Assembly (NCBI RefSeq): GCF_022346995.1
Contig: NZ_JAKRNM010000004.1
Coordinates: 62,001 to 126,000, forward strand
Reading direction: 5' to 3'
Length of the DNA: 64,000 nucleotides
Source: Paenibacillus sp. ACRRY
Lineage (GTDB): Bacteria; Bacillota; Bacilli; Paenibacillales; Paenibacillaceae
The position numbers and the translations under genes were made by a program. This document shows, piece after piece, positions 27,627 through 37,050 of this stretch. Numbering within the stretch: the first letter of the stretch is position 1; the number at the start of each line of letters is the position of its first letter. The notes under the pieces are model-generated. The model ran no database searches and had not been told where the DNA came from. It was given only the letters and a program-made list of their open reading frames with translations.

Positions 27627-28985
27627 ATGACTAGAAAACAAATGAAACTGGGAGCTTTCATTAATCTGCCGGGACATCATGTAGCAAGCTGGCGCCATCC
27701 TTCTTCAGGTGCAGGCCGTGCATTCGATCTGGATTATTTAACGGAGATTGCACAGACCGCTGAGCGCGGTAAGTTCGATATGATCTTTTTCGCCGATGTC
27801 CTGGGTCAGCGACTTTCCGGTAATGCACACTCCTCACTGAAGCTGGACCCGGTTATCATCATTTCGGCCCTCGCGGCTGTGACGAAAAATATAGGGCTGA
27901 CGGCCACACTGACCACGACCTATAACGACCCATACCATGTCGCGCGTAAATTTGCAGCGATTGATCATCTGTCCAAGGGACGGGCTGCCTGGAATGTCGT
28001 CACATCCGCCAACGAAGGAGAAGCCCTTCTCTTCGGTAAAGAAAAGCATCTGCAGCACGCGCTCCGGTATGAACGTGCTGAGGAATTCGTGGACGTTGTC
28101 AAGCAGCTATGGTTGTCCATCGAGGATGAGGCACTTGTCATCGACAAGGAAAATGGACGATATCTGGATATAGAGAAGGTACATCCGGTTAACCATGAGG
28201 GGGCATGGTTTAAGGTGCAGGGTGCCCTGGATTCCCCAACAACACCACAAGGGCATCCCGTGATTGTTCAGGCCGGGTCTTCGGAATCTGGCAAAGAGCT
28301 GGCAGCGAAGACGGCTGAGGTCATTTTTACAGCTTGGCAAACGCTTGAAGAGGCACAGGTTTTTTATCAGGATGTCAAAGGCCGACTGGCTAAATACGGA
28401 CGCAATCCGGAAGATCTGAAGATCATGCCTGGCGTGTTCATTACGGTGGCCAAAACAGAGGCAGAAGCCCTGCTGAAGCAGCAGCAGTTAAACAGCTATA
28501 TCCTGCCTGAAGTGGGATTGGCATATCTGTCTGCTTTTACGAATATTGATCTGTCCGGGTATGATGTCGAAGAACCACTTCCAGAGGCAAGCTCCATCGA
28601 AGATGAGACCAATCCCCGAATCCGTTATAACATCATTCGCGAGATTGCGAAACGGGAGAACCTGCAATCGATCCGTGCTATCTATGAACGAATTGCAGGA
28701 GCACGTGGTCATCGGGAGATTGTCGGGACTCCGGAACAAATTGCGGATCAATTGGAAGAGTGGTTCCTGAACGATGGTGCAGATGGCTTTAATATCATGC
28801 CGCCTCATTTCCCGGAGGGCTTCAACGATATCATCGAACTGGTGGTTCCTGAATTGCAGCGGAGGGGATTATTCCGTACCGAATATGAGAGCAGTACCCT
28901 TCGAGGGAATCTGGGGCTGTCTGTACCTGCCGTACAAACACCCGAAAAGGCATTAACCGGTGTGAGCACAGGTGAAGTTGTGTAA
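27627..28985 (+). CDS. flavin-dependent monooxygenase, NtaA/SnaA/DszA family (LLM class)
   Basis: 452 residues of the bacterial luciferase-like TIM-barrel fold. N-terminal MKLGAFINLPGHHVASWRHP, then RGKFDMIFFADVLG, LGLTATLTTTYNDPYHVARKFAAIDHLSKGRAAWNVVTS (in part) and HPVIVQAGSS are hallmarks of the NtaA/SnaA/DszA group. These enzymes use reduced FMN from a separate reductase to oxygenate sulfonates, sulfones, nitrilotriacetate and similar compounds. It lies 273 bases after the sulfonate-type ABC operon, which suggests one uptake and oxidation pathway. The ATG at 27627 has CAGGGAG upstream; an ATG at 27585 is less likely. No reductase gene is next to it. Confidence 0.88.
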   Translation: MTRKQMKLGAFINLPGHHVASWRHPSSGAGRAFDLDYLTEIAQTAERGKFDMIFFADVLGQRLSGNAHSSLKLDPVIIISALAAVTKNIGLTATLTTTYNDPYHVARKFAAIDHLSKGRAAWNVVTSANEGEALLFGKEKHLQHALRYERAEEFVDVVKQLWLSIEDEALVIDKENGRYLDIEKVHPVNHEGAWFKVQGALDSPTTPQGHPVIVQAGSSESGKELAAKTAEVIFTAWQTLEEAQVFYQDVKGRLAKYGRNPEDLKIMPGVFITVAKTEAEALLKQQQLNSYILPEVGLAYLSAFTNIDLSGYDVEEPLPEASSIEDETNPRIRYNIIREIAKRENLQSIRAIYERIAGARGHREIVGTPEQIADQLEEWFLNDGADGFNIMPPHFPEGFNDIIELVVPELQRRGLFRTEYESSTLRGNLGLSVPAVQTPEKALTGVSTGEVV

Positions 28986-29004
28986 GGCATAGGCATTAAC
29001 ATAA

Positions 29005-29030
29005 CGCAACCATTCATGGTTGCGTTTTTT
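29005..29030 (+). terminator. terminator of the monooxygenase gene
   Basis: Perfect stem CGCAACCA/TGGTTGCG with a TTCA loop and a T6 tail, 20 bases after the stop. Confidence 0.9.
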
Positions 29031-29096
29031 GTTGTGCTAACGGAGAGACCTCCATAGGGAGGAGGAAGCTTATTTTCTTGCCTTTCAAGCCAAGGC

Positions 29097-30038
29097 TTAG
29101 ACCCATCCCGTAAACTCCAATATGGATGCTTTGGCGGACTGTACTTCGGTTTGTGCACCTTTGCGCCACGCTTTGGGGGACTGTCCCATCAGTTTGGAGA
29201 AGCAGCGATTGAAGCTGGAAATGGAATGAAAACCGACCTGCTCGGAGATCGATAGAATGGAATGGTCGGTGCTCTTCAGTTGTTTGCAGGCCTCTTCGAT
29301 CCGTGTGCTGTTAATGAATTCGAGAGGCGTCGTTCTCATAATCTCATAAAATTTTCTGCGGAAATGCGTTGTGCTCAAGTGGCACAGATCGGCCAAAAAG
29401 TCGATGGTTATGGGGGTCATGTAGTTCTTGGTAATGTGCTCGAGTACGGGAGAGATCACAAGGTCCCCTTTCAAACCAGGATCTGTTCCCTGTTCTGACA
29501 GGGGGCGATTCCGGGAATGAATTCGTAGGAGCTCGATATACAGGGACAGCATCAAGCCGTAGGCACTTTCCTGATAGTAGGGATTCTGCTGTCTTAACTC
29601 CTCTACGATCGATGTGGCAAGCGTGTACACTTTGGGATGCTGCTCCTTGCTTAGCACACAGTTCATTCCCTGTATTGCCCACAGATTCGGCTCAAAGTCA
29701 CTGTATGTATGTTTTAATGAATGCTGAAACAGGTCCTCCGGCGAAAAGAAAATATAAGCCCACAAACTGGCCGTACCAGGCGTGCTATACGTTGTATGAG
29801 GAAGATATCGGGGAATGAAGGTCACATCGCCGGCCTGAAAGGGGACGGATTCTCCCTTGATCTCCATAATGCCGCTATCGGAGTAGCAGATGCCAATCTC
29901 CAGATGGTTATGAAAATGAAGATGCTCGCTCTTGATATCGGATATTTTCCAGCGTTCACCGCTTAATAGCAGGACGGGAAAATGGATGGGCAGGCTGTAA
30001 TGACGGTATTCAATAACAGGCTTCCTGGTTTTGGCCAT
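29097..30038 (-). CDS. AraC family transcriptional regulator
   Basis: 313 residues. The N-terminal half is a cupin-type sugar-sensing domain (HFHNHLEIGICYSDSGIMEIKGE, FQAGDVTFIPRYLPHTTY), the C-terminal 100 residues carry two AraC helix-turn-helix units (TIDFLADLCHLSTTHFRRKF and SILSISEQVGFHSISSFNRCF). It is divergent from the GH105-GH112 pair, so it is probably the activator of those genes, responding to a pectin-derived sugar. GGGGGT lies 8 bases before the ATG at 30038; the in-frame ATG at 30053 has no ribosome site. Confidence 0.9.
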   Translation of the reverse strand: MAKTRKPVIEYRHYSLPIHFPVLLLSGERWKISDIKSEHLHFHNHLEIGICYSDSGIMEIKGESVPFQAGDVTFIPRYLPHTTYSTPGTASLWAYIFFSPEDLFQHSLKHTYSDFEPNLWAIQGMNCVLSKEQHPKVYTLATSIVEELRQQNPYYQESAYGLMLSLYIELLRIHSRNRPLSEQGTDPGLKGDLVISPVLEHITKNYMTPITIDFLADLCHLSTTHFRRKFYEIMRTTPLEFINSTRIEEACKQLKSTDHSILSISEQVGFHSISSFNRCFSKLMGQSPKAWRKGAQTEVQSAKASILEFTGWV

Positions 30039-30099
30039 ATGCGATACCCCCATTCATAAATGGTTGAAATTGCGCAGTTTTGTTACGAATATGCTTAGA

Positions 30100-30146
30100 T
30101 TGACACTATTTTACTGCGTAGAATGGAATAAGTAAAGCGTTTACAA
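30100..30146 (+). promoter_or_regulatory. promoter region with cre-like site before the GH105 gene
   Basis: A TTGACA at 30100-30105 has no perfect -10 but TAGAAT lies at 30119. A cre-like AGTAAAGCGTTTACA (30131-30145) matches TGWAANCGNTNWCA except at the first two bases. A GGACAC/GTGTCC stem (30154-30189) precedes the ribosome site AGGAGAGGGG. The poor promoter spacing suits an activator-dependent gene. Confidence 0.45.
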
Positions 30147-30206
30147 TACGAACGGACACCTCTCAGGGCGCACTTGGGGGCGTGTGTCCAGGAGAGGGGA
30201 ATACCG

Positions 30207-31226
30207 ATGCTTCAAGTGAAATATGACAGGGAAGAGATTTTAAAGGTCATCGATAATGTCACCCAAAAAACACTATCCATGGACCTGACATGGGACTGGC
30301 CTTGCGGTGTAGCGTATTACGGTGTAACCAGAGCCTACCAGACGACAGGCAACAAGGAGATTTTGGACAGGCTGGTTCAGTGGGCGGATGAATATATTGA
30401 GCTGGGCCTGCCGAGCTGGACGGTGAACACCTGTGCCATGGGTCATATGCTGATTACGTTGTATGAAGAAACAGGAGACCAGAAGTACTGGAATATCGCG
30501 CTGAGCAAAGTGGATTATCTCCAAAATCATGCGCTCCGCTTCGGAGACAACGTGCTGCAGCATACCGTATCCGTTGCCAATGACTTTCCGGAACAGGCGT
30601 GGGCAGATACCTTGTTTATGGCTGCATTTTTCCTGCTGCGCGTAGGCAGCAAGTTGAAGGATGAAGCCATGATTCAGGATGCCCTGAATCAGTATTACTG
30701 GCATATCAAATACCTTCAGGACCCAAGCACGGGCTTTTGGTACCACGGGTATAACAACGTCAATAAGGATCATATGTCCGGATTTTACTGGGGAAGAGCG
30801 AATGCCTGGGGTGCCTACACAATGTCGCAGGTGAAACCTCAATTGAAGGACTGGTATTTATATCCGCAGTGTATGGACGTCGAGTGCTCGCTTCGGGACC
30901 AACTGGCAGCATTGAAGCTGGTTCAGACGGACAACGGCTTGTGGCGAACGGTGCTGGACGATGAGGAGTCCTATGAAGAAGTATCGGCGTCTTGCGGTAT
31001 AGCGGCGGCCATGATCAATAACGGCAATCCGCTGCATACCAAGTATGTACAGAAGGCATTGGACGGTGTTCTACAAAATATCACCGAAGATGGACGTGTA
31101 CTGGGCGTATCCGGCGGCACGGCTGTCATGAAGGATCGGGAAGGGTACCGCAAGATCCCGAAAGACTGGATTCAGGGCTGGGGTCAAGGCCTGGCACTCG
31201 CTTTTCTGTCCGACATGTTGAGATAG
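30207..31226 (+). CDS. GH105 family unsaturated rhamnogalacturonyl hydrolase
   Basis: 339 residues folding as an (alpha/alpha)6 barrel. Family marks are TWDWPCGVAYYGVTRAY near the N-terminus, EQAWADTLFMAAFFLLRVG with the catalytic Asp, SGFYWGRANAWGAY and DWIQGWGQGLALAF. GH105 enzymes release the unsaturated galacturonate that pectate or rhamnogalacturonan lyases leave at oligosaccharide ends. No signal peptide, so it acts on imported oligosaccharides. AGGAGAGGGG lies 7 bases before the ATG at 30207. The GH112 gene follows after 12 bases. Confidence 0.9.
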   Translation: MLQVKYDREEILKVIDNVTQKTLSMDLTWDWPCGVAYYGVTRAYQTTGNKEILDRLVQWADEYIELGLPSWTVNTCAMGHMLITLYEETGDQKYWNIALSKVDYLQNHALRFGDNVLQHTVSVANDFPEQAWADTLFMAAFFLLRVGSKLKDEAMIQDALNQYYWHIKYLQDPSTGFWYHGYNNVNKDHMSGFYWGRANAWGAYTMSQVKPQLKDWYLYPQCMDVECSLRDQLAALKLVQTDNGLWRTVLDDEESYEEVSASCGIAAAMINNGNPLHTKYVQKALDGVLQNITEDGRVLGVSGGTAVMKDREGYRKIPKDWIQGWGQGLALAFLSDMLR

Positions 31227-31238
31227 GAGGAGATCCAA

Positions 31239-33419
31239 TTGTCCAAAAAAACAACGGGAGCCTTCACCCTGCCCGGAGAATCGGGTTATGAGGCGCTGAC
31301 ACTGGAACTCGCTGAACGGTGGGGTGCCGATGTCATTCGTGACAGTGACGGAACGAAATTGTCAGATGAGATTATCAACGCAGGATACGGCATTTATTCG
31401 ACGATCTGTATCATCCGGGATCATAATGAGTGGGCATCCCACAATACGGATAAGCTGCAGCAATGTTTTCTCATAACCAACCCCAAGGTGGCCGTGCAGG
31501 ATTACCTGTCCATCTATCTGATGGAGGATTTCTTCGCTGAACAGTTCAAGGTGAACGATTCTCGGGAAGCGTTCAAGTATTGGCAGGTCTATGACCGGAC
31601 GACGGGGGAAGAAGTGCCAAGAGAACAGTGGAATTATGAGCGGGAATCCGGGAATGTAGTCATTACCGGTATTGTTCCGTGGCATAAATACACCGTCAGC
31701 TTCATGGTTTACCGGATATGGGAAGAGATTTCGATGTACAATCACACGACGAATGACTGGGACAAAGAGCATCTGATGCAGATCGATCCCATCTATCCGG
31801 AGACACAAGCATACTTGCTGAATTGGATGGAAAATTGGTGTCAGGAGCATAAGGAAACGACCGTTGTTCGGTTTACTTCCCTGTTCTATAATTTCGCCTG
31901 GATCTGGGGCAGCAGTGAGCGAAATCGCCATCTGTTCTCGGACTGGGGTTCGTATGATTTTACAGTAAGTTCAAGAGCGCTTGATCTGTTTGCCAAAAAG
32001 GCTGGCTATTCCCTCACGGCTGAGGATTTTGTGAATGGCGGTAAATACCGGGTCAGTCATATCCCTGCGAATCAGCGCAAGCTGGATTGGATGGCGTTCA
32101 TTAATGATTTTGTGATTGAATTCGGCAAAAAGCTGAATGATATTGTACACAAACATGGCAAGCTGGCCTATGTTTTCTACGATGATAGCTGGGTCGGCAT
32201 GGAGCCTTACAATGACCGCTTCGAAGAATTTGGATTCGACGGCATGATCAAATGTGTTTTCTCCGGGTATGAGGCAAGAATGTGTTCGGGTATCAACGTG
32301 GATACGCATGAAATCCGGCTGCATCCCTACCTGTTTCCGGTTGGTTTAGGCGGGCTTCCTACCTTCAAGGAGGGCGGCGACCCAACACTGGATGCCAAGA
32401 AGTATTGGATTAATATCCGGCGTGCCCTGCTTAGAGAACCGATCGATCGAATCGGACTGGGCGGGTATCTGCATCTGGTGGAGCCTTATCCGGATTTTGT
32501 GGAATACATCGAGAAGATTGCCAATGAGTTCAGGGAGATGAAGGAGCTGCATCAGGCTGGCATGCCTTATCAGATCAAGACCAAGGTAGCCGTGCTGCAT
32601 AGCTGGGGCAAACTGAGATCTTGGACGCTGTCCGGGCATTTCCATGAAACGTACATGCATGATCTCATTCACGTAAATGAAGCGTTGTCGGGATTACCGG
32701 TTGAGGTTCAGTTCATCGATTTTGAAGACATCCGTCAGGGCGTACTGCAAGATTGCGATGTCGTGATCAATGCCGGCTCTGCCGGTTCCGCATGGAGCGG
32801 TGGGGAGCACTGGAACGACCATACGTGCGTGGACCTACTGACGAAGTGGGTGTATGAAGGTGGTACGTTTATCGGCATCAATCAGCCTTCGGCGATCGAG
32901 GGATACGACAGTTTTTTCCGAATGGCACATATTCTTGGTGTGGATGAAGATACAGGGGCAAGAGTCGTTCATGGGAAATGGTCGTATGAGGCCCGGGATG
33001 AGTACAGTCTGGTACCGGATGAAGCCAGCATAACGCCGAAGAAAGGCATCTATCTTACGGATGGCACAGCTAAGGTGCTGCATGAAACGGATGGAAACAT
33101 TACGTTGTCTACGCATGCATTCGGCAAAGGAAAAGGAATCTATCTCCCTGCATTTGAATTCAACTGGGAGAATACCAGATTGCTGCTGAATCTGATTCGC
33201 TATGCAGGCCAAGAATACGAAGAAACGAAGTATATCCCGGATAACCTGTACACCGAGTGTGCGTATTATCCGGAAAGTAACATATTGGTTGTGATCAACA
33301 ATAGCGACCAGGTTCAAACAACAACGATTGATACCGAGTTTGGAAAACAAACGCTGGAACTGGCTCCTTATGATACGGTCATCACCAAGATTGGCGCAAC
33401 CAACTCGGTATCGTCATAG
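31239..33419 (+). CDS. GH112 family phosphorylase, probably beta-1,4-galactosyl-L-rhamnose phosphorylase
   Basis: 726 residues, the usual length for GH112, the lacto-N-biose/galacto-N-biose/galactosyl-rhamnose phosphorylases that split beta-galactosides with phosphate to give galactose 1-phosphate. Family features include GAFTLPGESG at the N-terminus, WGADVIRDSDGTKLSDE, LAYVFYDDSWVGMEPY and GLGGYLHLVEPYPDFV; a glutamine-amidotransferase-like fold and a C-terminal barrel follow. The TTG start has AGGAGGAG 5 bases upstream. The pairing with a GH105 gene favours galactosyl-rhamnose from rhamnogalacturonan I as substrate, as known for a clostridial GH112. Which acceptor it prefers is an inference. 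Confidence 0.88.
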   Translation: MSKKTTGAFTLPGESGYEALTLELAERWGADVIRDSDGTKLSDEIINAGYGIYSTICIIRDHNEWASHNTDKLQQCFLITNPKVAVQDYLSIYLMEDFFAEQFKVNDSREAFKYWQVYDRTTGEEVPREQWNYERESGNVVITGIVPWHKYTVSFMVYRIWEEISMYNHTTNDWDKEHLMQIDPIYPETQAYLLNWMENWCQEHKETTVVRFTSLFYNFAWIWGSSERNRHLFSDWGSYDFTVSSRALDLFAKKAGYSLTAEDFVNGGKYRVSHIPANQRKLDWMAFINDFVIEFGKKLNDIVHKHGKLAYVFYDDSWVGMEPYNDRFEEFGFDGMIKCVFSGYEARMCSGINVDTHEIRLHPYLFPVGLGGLPTFKEGGDPTLDAKKYWINIRRALLREPIDRIGLGGYLHLVEPYPDFVEYIEKIANEFREMKELHQAGMPYQIKTKVAVLHSWGKLRSWTLSGHFHETYMHDLIHVNEALSGLPVEVQFIDFEDIRQGVLQDCDVVINAGSAGSAWSGGEHWNDHTCVDLLTKWVYEGGTFIGINQPSAIEGYDSFFRMAHILGVDEDTGARVVHGKWSYEARDEYSLVPDEASITPKKGIYLTDGTAKVLHETDGNITLSTHAFGKGKGIYLPAFEFNWENTRLLLNLIRYAGQEYEETKYIPDNLYTECAYYPESNILVVINNSDQVQTTTIDTEFGKQTLELAPYDTVITKIGATNSVSS

Positions 33420-33459
33420 GATATCTTCTTCATCAAATTTCTTCATAGAATATCGTCTC

Positions 33460-33495
33460 ATAGACCGTTTCCCTGACTAGGGAGCGGTCTATTTT
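33460..33495 (+). terminator. terminator of the GH105-GH112 operon
   Basis: Stem ATAGACCG..TTCCCT / AGGGA..CGGTCTAT with a 4-base loop and TTTT. Confidence 0.8.
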
Positions 33496-33596
33496 GGCTA
33501 AAAAGGAATTCTGCTCATGAATATTTTATAATGTTAACCATACAAGCGAGCAAACCGGATATCTTGTTCCAGACTTAAGATGGTGGGGTGTAATCA

Positions 33597-34040
33597 ATGA
33601 TTCGTATGGCTGTCGGTGCGGTCATTCAAAAGGATGATGAAGTACTGTTAGTTCATAAGGTAAAGGGAGCACAGGGGAAAATCAAAGGAACGTGGGATTT
33701 CCCGAAAGGCGGGATGGAACCGCAGGATGAGAGCGTAGAGGCAGCACTGCTCAGGGAATTAGAAGAAGAAACCGGATCAACAAACTTTACAATTACCAAA
33801 CCATTCAAGGATAGAATTGTCTTTCGTTTTGATGCCATAACGCAGGAGAAATTGGGATTTCAGGGGCAGGAAACGACGATGTTTCTGGTGGAATACGCTG
33901 GAGACGGGACCGACCTGAAACCTCAGGATGATGAGATCGATGATATTCGGTGGTTCCCCATAGACCATATCGCTCCACTGTTATTTCCGGAAGCCCGTGT
34001 ATTCTTTGAAAGTTACGATCTGGTAAGAGGAGGAGATTGA
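33597..34040 (+). CDS. NUDIX hydrolase
   Basis: 147 residues. The NUDIX box GGMEPQDESVEAALLREL followed by EEETGS is complete (G-x5-E-x7-R-E-U-x-E-E-x-G). NUDIX enzymes hydrolyse nucleoside diphosphates linked to another group; the substrate cannot be read here. GGTGGGGTG precedes the ATG. The SUKH gene starts two bases after its stop, so they are co-transcribed. Confidence 0.9.
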   Translation: MIRMAVGAVIQKDDEVLLVHKVKGAQGKIKGTWDFPKGGMEPQDESVEAALLRELEEETGSTNFTITKPFKDRIVFRFDAITQEKLGFQGQETTMFLVEYAGDGTDLKPQDDEIDDIRWFPIDHIAPLLFPEARVFFESYDLVRGGD

Positions 34041-34041
34041 C

Positions 34042-34779
34042 TTGATTGCAGATTTTAAAGTGTTAACCGAGTTCCTCCAAGGTCATGATGAAGGAGAATG
34101 TTCCACCACAGAAGAAGACATTCGGGAACAGGAGCGCCGCCTCGGCAAGACGTTTCCAGCCGCTCTGCGTGAATACTATAAGAGGTTTGGGCGGTCCCAT
34201 TATATTACGCAGCATTGCAATAATCAGTATGAGCCGATGCTTCTGGAGGATATTTTTGTACCGGATTCCGATTTCTTTACAACGGACAAGGCGTTTTTGA
34301 TATTTTATCAATGCGAAGAATCGGTGATCTATTGCGGCATTCGTTTCAGTGATCTGACGAAGGAAGACCCGCCTGTGTATCTATGTGCCTGGAACAATCC
34401 GGATTGGTCGCTGGAGAATGAATCGCTCACCAATTTTCTGGTAAGCAAGGCATTTATTCAAATGGGGGTGGAGGACAGGCTGCCCTATTGGGTTATTTTT
34501 GATGAGAACATGTGGGGGTTATCGGATTACCGATCCTATTGGGGATTAAGCGACGGAGCATATGAAATTCCAGAAACGTCATCTCTTCAGGCTTGGCGGA
34601 TATTTTGTAGGGATCATGTGATTCTTCTATTCGAACTGGCTGTTGGTGAAGACGAGGATGATGTCTTAGCTGTATATCTGGCTTCTTTTGACCTGGAGCG
34701 TATAGCGAGCCTGCTGAATCGTACAACGCAGGACAGGCAGCTGCCCGATTATAGAACTAATCTTGGATCGCCGCGGTGA
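34042..34779 (+). CDS. SMI1/KNR4 (SUKH) family protein
   Basis: 245 residues. EEDIREQERRLGKTFPAALREYYKRFGR is the typical first part of the SUKH fold, found in immunity proteins against polymorphic toxins and in regulatory proteins. It starts with TTG, with AGAGGAGGAG directly upstream, and is coupled to the NUDIX gene. No toxin gene is nearby, so an immunity role is possible but unsupported. Confidence 0.8.
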   Translation: MIADFKVLTEFLQGHDEGECSTTEEDIREQERRLGKTFPAALREYYKRFGRSHYITQHCNNQYEPMLLEDIFVPDSDFFTTDKAFLIFYQCEESVIYCGIRFSDLTKEDPPVYLCAWNNPDWSLENESLTNFLVSKAFIQMGVEDRLPYWVIFDENMWGLSDYRSYWGLSDGAYEIPETSSLQAWRIFCRDHVILLFELAVGEDEDDVLAVYLASFDLERIASLLNRTTQDRQLPDYRTNLGSPR

Positions 34780-34932
34780 TTACTGGCTTGGTCAGTAAGC
34801 ATCGTGTCGGGGTGAATGATGGACGAGCTTGCTAAGGTACACTTCTGCTTCATTTTACTTCCAATGTTTACCTGAAACTTATATATTAAATGATAGGAGT
34901 AACAGAAATTATTAAACCAAAGGAGCATCAAT

Positions 34933-35922
34933 ATGCTTAATTTTAACCAACCAATGGCATTGCGCTCTATTCTAAGCCCGAAATATTTGGAATTTGCTCT
35001 AAGAGATCAATATGATATGGGTCAATGGGAAGAATGCTTGTTTTGGCTGCGAGGATTGAATGATACATACCGGGTAAAAACGTCCACTGGCTTGTACATC
35101 CTTCGGGTATACCGTGCCGAGATCGGGGAGGAAGAAGTGATCACGGAGTTGTCCGTACTATCTCAATTGAAAGCAATATTGAATTCTTCGGTGCATGCAG
35201 ATGTTGGAGATTACATGAAGAAAGAGGATAATCGTGATTACTCCGTTCTGGATGCGCCGGAAGGCAAACGCGTGGTCGTGATGTTCCGCTATATTGAAGG
35301 GGCCGAGAACAACCTGGAGGATGAGGAGTCCTGTTATGCTTTTGGTCAATCTGCGGCAGAGCTGCACAAGGCTATGGATCAGGTGGTAGTGGAGCAGCCC
35401 AGATATGAGCTGGATACAACATTTCTGATTGATCAGCCGCTCGAGCGCATTCTGGCGTATATCGGAGAGTCGCATGAAGCAGCACCATTTTTGGTTGCGT
35501 TTACTCAGGAGTTGAAGAAGCGTATTACAGCATCTGCCGATAGTCTGGAATGGGGGCTGTGTCATGGCGATATGCATGGCAACAATAATGCCTTTCAGCA
35601 GGGAGGCTCGTTTACGCATTATGACCTGGAGTGGGCAGCCAAAGGCTGGCGTGCCTACGATCTGGCTCAGGTAAAGGCTAGAAAGAGACAATCCGGTGAG
35701 CAAAAAGCAGCATTATGGAATGCACTCATGGCAGGTTATCGTTCGGTACGAAGCTTCTCTCCAGAGGACGAGCAGGCGGTGGACCTGTTCATTATCGCTC
35801 GCAGATTCTGGGTCATGGGTCTGGATGTTGCTTTTATCGAAAATGATATGGGTGCACTGGATTATGGTGATGATTGGCTGGATAGTTTTATCGAGGAGTT
35901 TCGAGAAGCGGGAATCATATAG
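34933..35922 (+). CDS. phosphotransferase enzyme family protein (APH/homoserine-kinase-type fold)
   Basis: 329 residues of the aminoglycoside-phosphotransferase fold. N-lobe LRGLNDTYRVKTSTGLYILRVYR, catalytic loop LCHGDMHGNN and metal site THYDLEWAAKGWRAYDLA are intact. Such kinases act on aminoglycosides, choline, homoserine or other small alcohols; the substrate is unknown here. AAAGGAGCATCAAT precedes the ATG. It stands alone before a strong terminator. Confidence 0.88.
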   Translation: MLNFNQPMALRSILSPKYLEFALRDQYDMGQWEECLFWLRGLNDTYRVKTSTGLYILRVYRAEIGEEEVITELSVLSQLKAILNSSVHADVGDYMKKEDNRDYSVLDAPEGKRVVVMFRYIEGAENNLEDEESCYAFGQSAAELHKAMDQVVVEQPRYELDTTFLIDQPLERILAYIGESHEAAPFLVAFTQELKKRITASADSLEWGLCHGDMHGNNNAFQQGGSFTHYDLEWAAKGWRAYDLAQVKARKRQSGEQKAALWNALMAGYRSVRSFSPEDEQAVDLFIIARRFWVMGLDVAFIENDMGALDYGDDWLDSFIEEFREAGII

Positions 35923-35967
35923 TTTCATAAGATGAGTAATTGTTCAACACTGATCTTGAATAATCTT

Positions 35968-36000
35968 AAGCCCCCTCTGAATCAATCAGAGGGGGCTTTT
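35968..36000 (+). terminator. terminator between convergent genes
   Basis: Perfect 13-bp stem AAGCCCCCTCTGA/TCAGAGGGGGCTT with an ATCAA loop and TTTT. It can serve both the phosphotransferase gene and the minus-strand DUF4003 gene. Confidence 0.9.
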
Positions 36001-36024
36001 CATAATAAGCTGCCTTGGCGAACC

Positions 36025-37017
36025 TCAGCTTGAAGATGATGAAGCGGCAGCAGCAGCCGATGCCGCGGCAGCGGAGGCCATGGCGGCCTGCTGTGCGATG
36101 ATAATGTTGGTGATGCTGGTTGAGAGAGTCGTGGTCAGCACACCGCTTCGCAGATTCTCAACATGCTGAACAGCCACTAAGGCGGATGAGAATAGCAGCA
36201 GCTCCTGTTTGGTGATCGACCATGCCCCGAAGCCCTTTTGACCGCGCAGCCAGTCAAACGTTTCTTGGACCTGATCCACCAGTGTGTCTTGGTTGACAGG
36301 CAGCAGAGAGAACACTCCGAGGGAGGATAGGGTATACGTTTTATCCAAGCGTATGCTGCGTTTACGGAACGCCTCCTGTAATGCCAATACACGCGCGCTT
36401 GATTCAGGATTGTTGTCTCCAAGAACCAATACTTGAGTCAATGCCTGCACGCTGTTGCCAGGGGAGAACTCTGGCTTCAGTTCACGATAGAGCTGCTCCA
36501 TGCGGGCCACACCGGATTCCACATCCAGATCGGAGAGAGCCAGCATGGCTGCGAAAATGTAGTCATCCTGTCCGGTCAGGAAGCGGTGTTTTGCTTTCAT
36601 CTGATCATAAAAATTCTTGGCACGCTCCACCGTGTACTGAAACTGGTCAGGCGCTGCCTGGGCAGCAATCTGATAGGCGGCCACGGCCAGGAAATCGGAA
36701 GGACGAAACTTGATCTGCTTCATCAGATCGTAGACATGCAGGGTATCCGCCAGTTTTGACTCCTGATCCGTGGTAAGGGAGAGCATGGCGGCAATACTGA
36801 TAGCCGAATTGCCCCTGAATACGGAAAAGAGGTTTGTATTTTGCTTCATCAGATCATGACTTTGGCGAATGGCCTCGCCATCTGCAGTTTTATTTTCGCC
36901 TGCATAGAGAAGTGCCGCCAGGCGATGCATCATCGGATTTTGCCATTTGAACGACTTCTTGATGATCTGTGCGTTGGAAACGAATAATTCGACTCGTGCT
37001 GCGTGCTGCTGTTCCAT
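36025..37017 (-). CDS. DUF4003 family protein
   Basis: 330 residues, helical and soluble. QQHAARVELFVSNAQIIKKSFKWQNPMMHRLAALLYA, FRGNSAISIAAMLSL and KFRPSDFLAVAAYQIA (each in part) match DUF4003, a Bacillales family of unknown function. The last 30 residues are almost only Ala, Ser and Met, ending in five Ser. GGGAGGTCTGCAT precedes the ATG on the minus strand. It is single. Confidence 0.85.
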   Translation of the reverse strand: MEQQHAARVELFVSNAQIIKKSFKWQNPMMHRLAALLYAGENKTADGEAIRQSHDLMKQNTNLFSVFRGNSAISIAAMLSLTTDQESKLADTLHVYDLMKQIKFRPSDFLAVAAYQIAAQAAPDQFQYTVERAKNFYDQMKAKHRFLTGQDDYIFAAMLALSDLDVESGVARMEQLYRELKPEFSPGNSVQALTQVLVLGDNNPESSARVLALQEAFRKRSIRLDKTYTLSSLGVFSLLPVNQDTLVDQVQETFDWLRGQKGFGAWSITKQELLLFSSALVAVQHVENLRSGVLTTTLSTSITNIIIAQQAAMASAAAASAAAAASSSSS

Positions 37018-37050
37018 ATGCAGACCTCCCGAAATGAGTAGTTGTTACCC

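Noticed and set aside
34042..34779. SUKH protein as immunity partner of a local toxin
   Set aside because: No polymorphic toxin or secretion gene lies nearby; it is coupled to a NUDIX gene instead.
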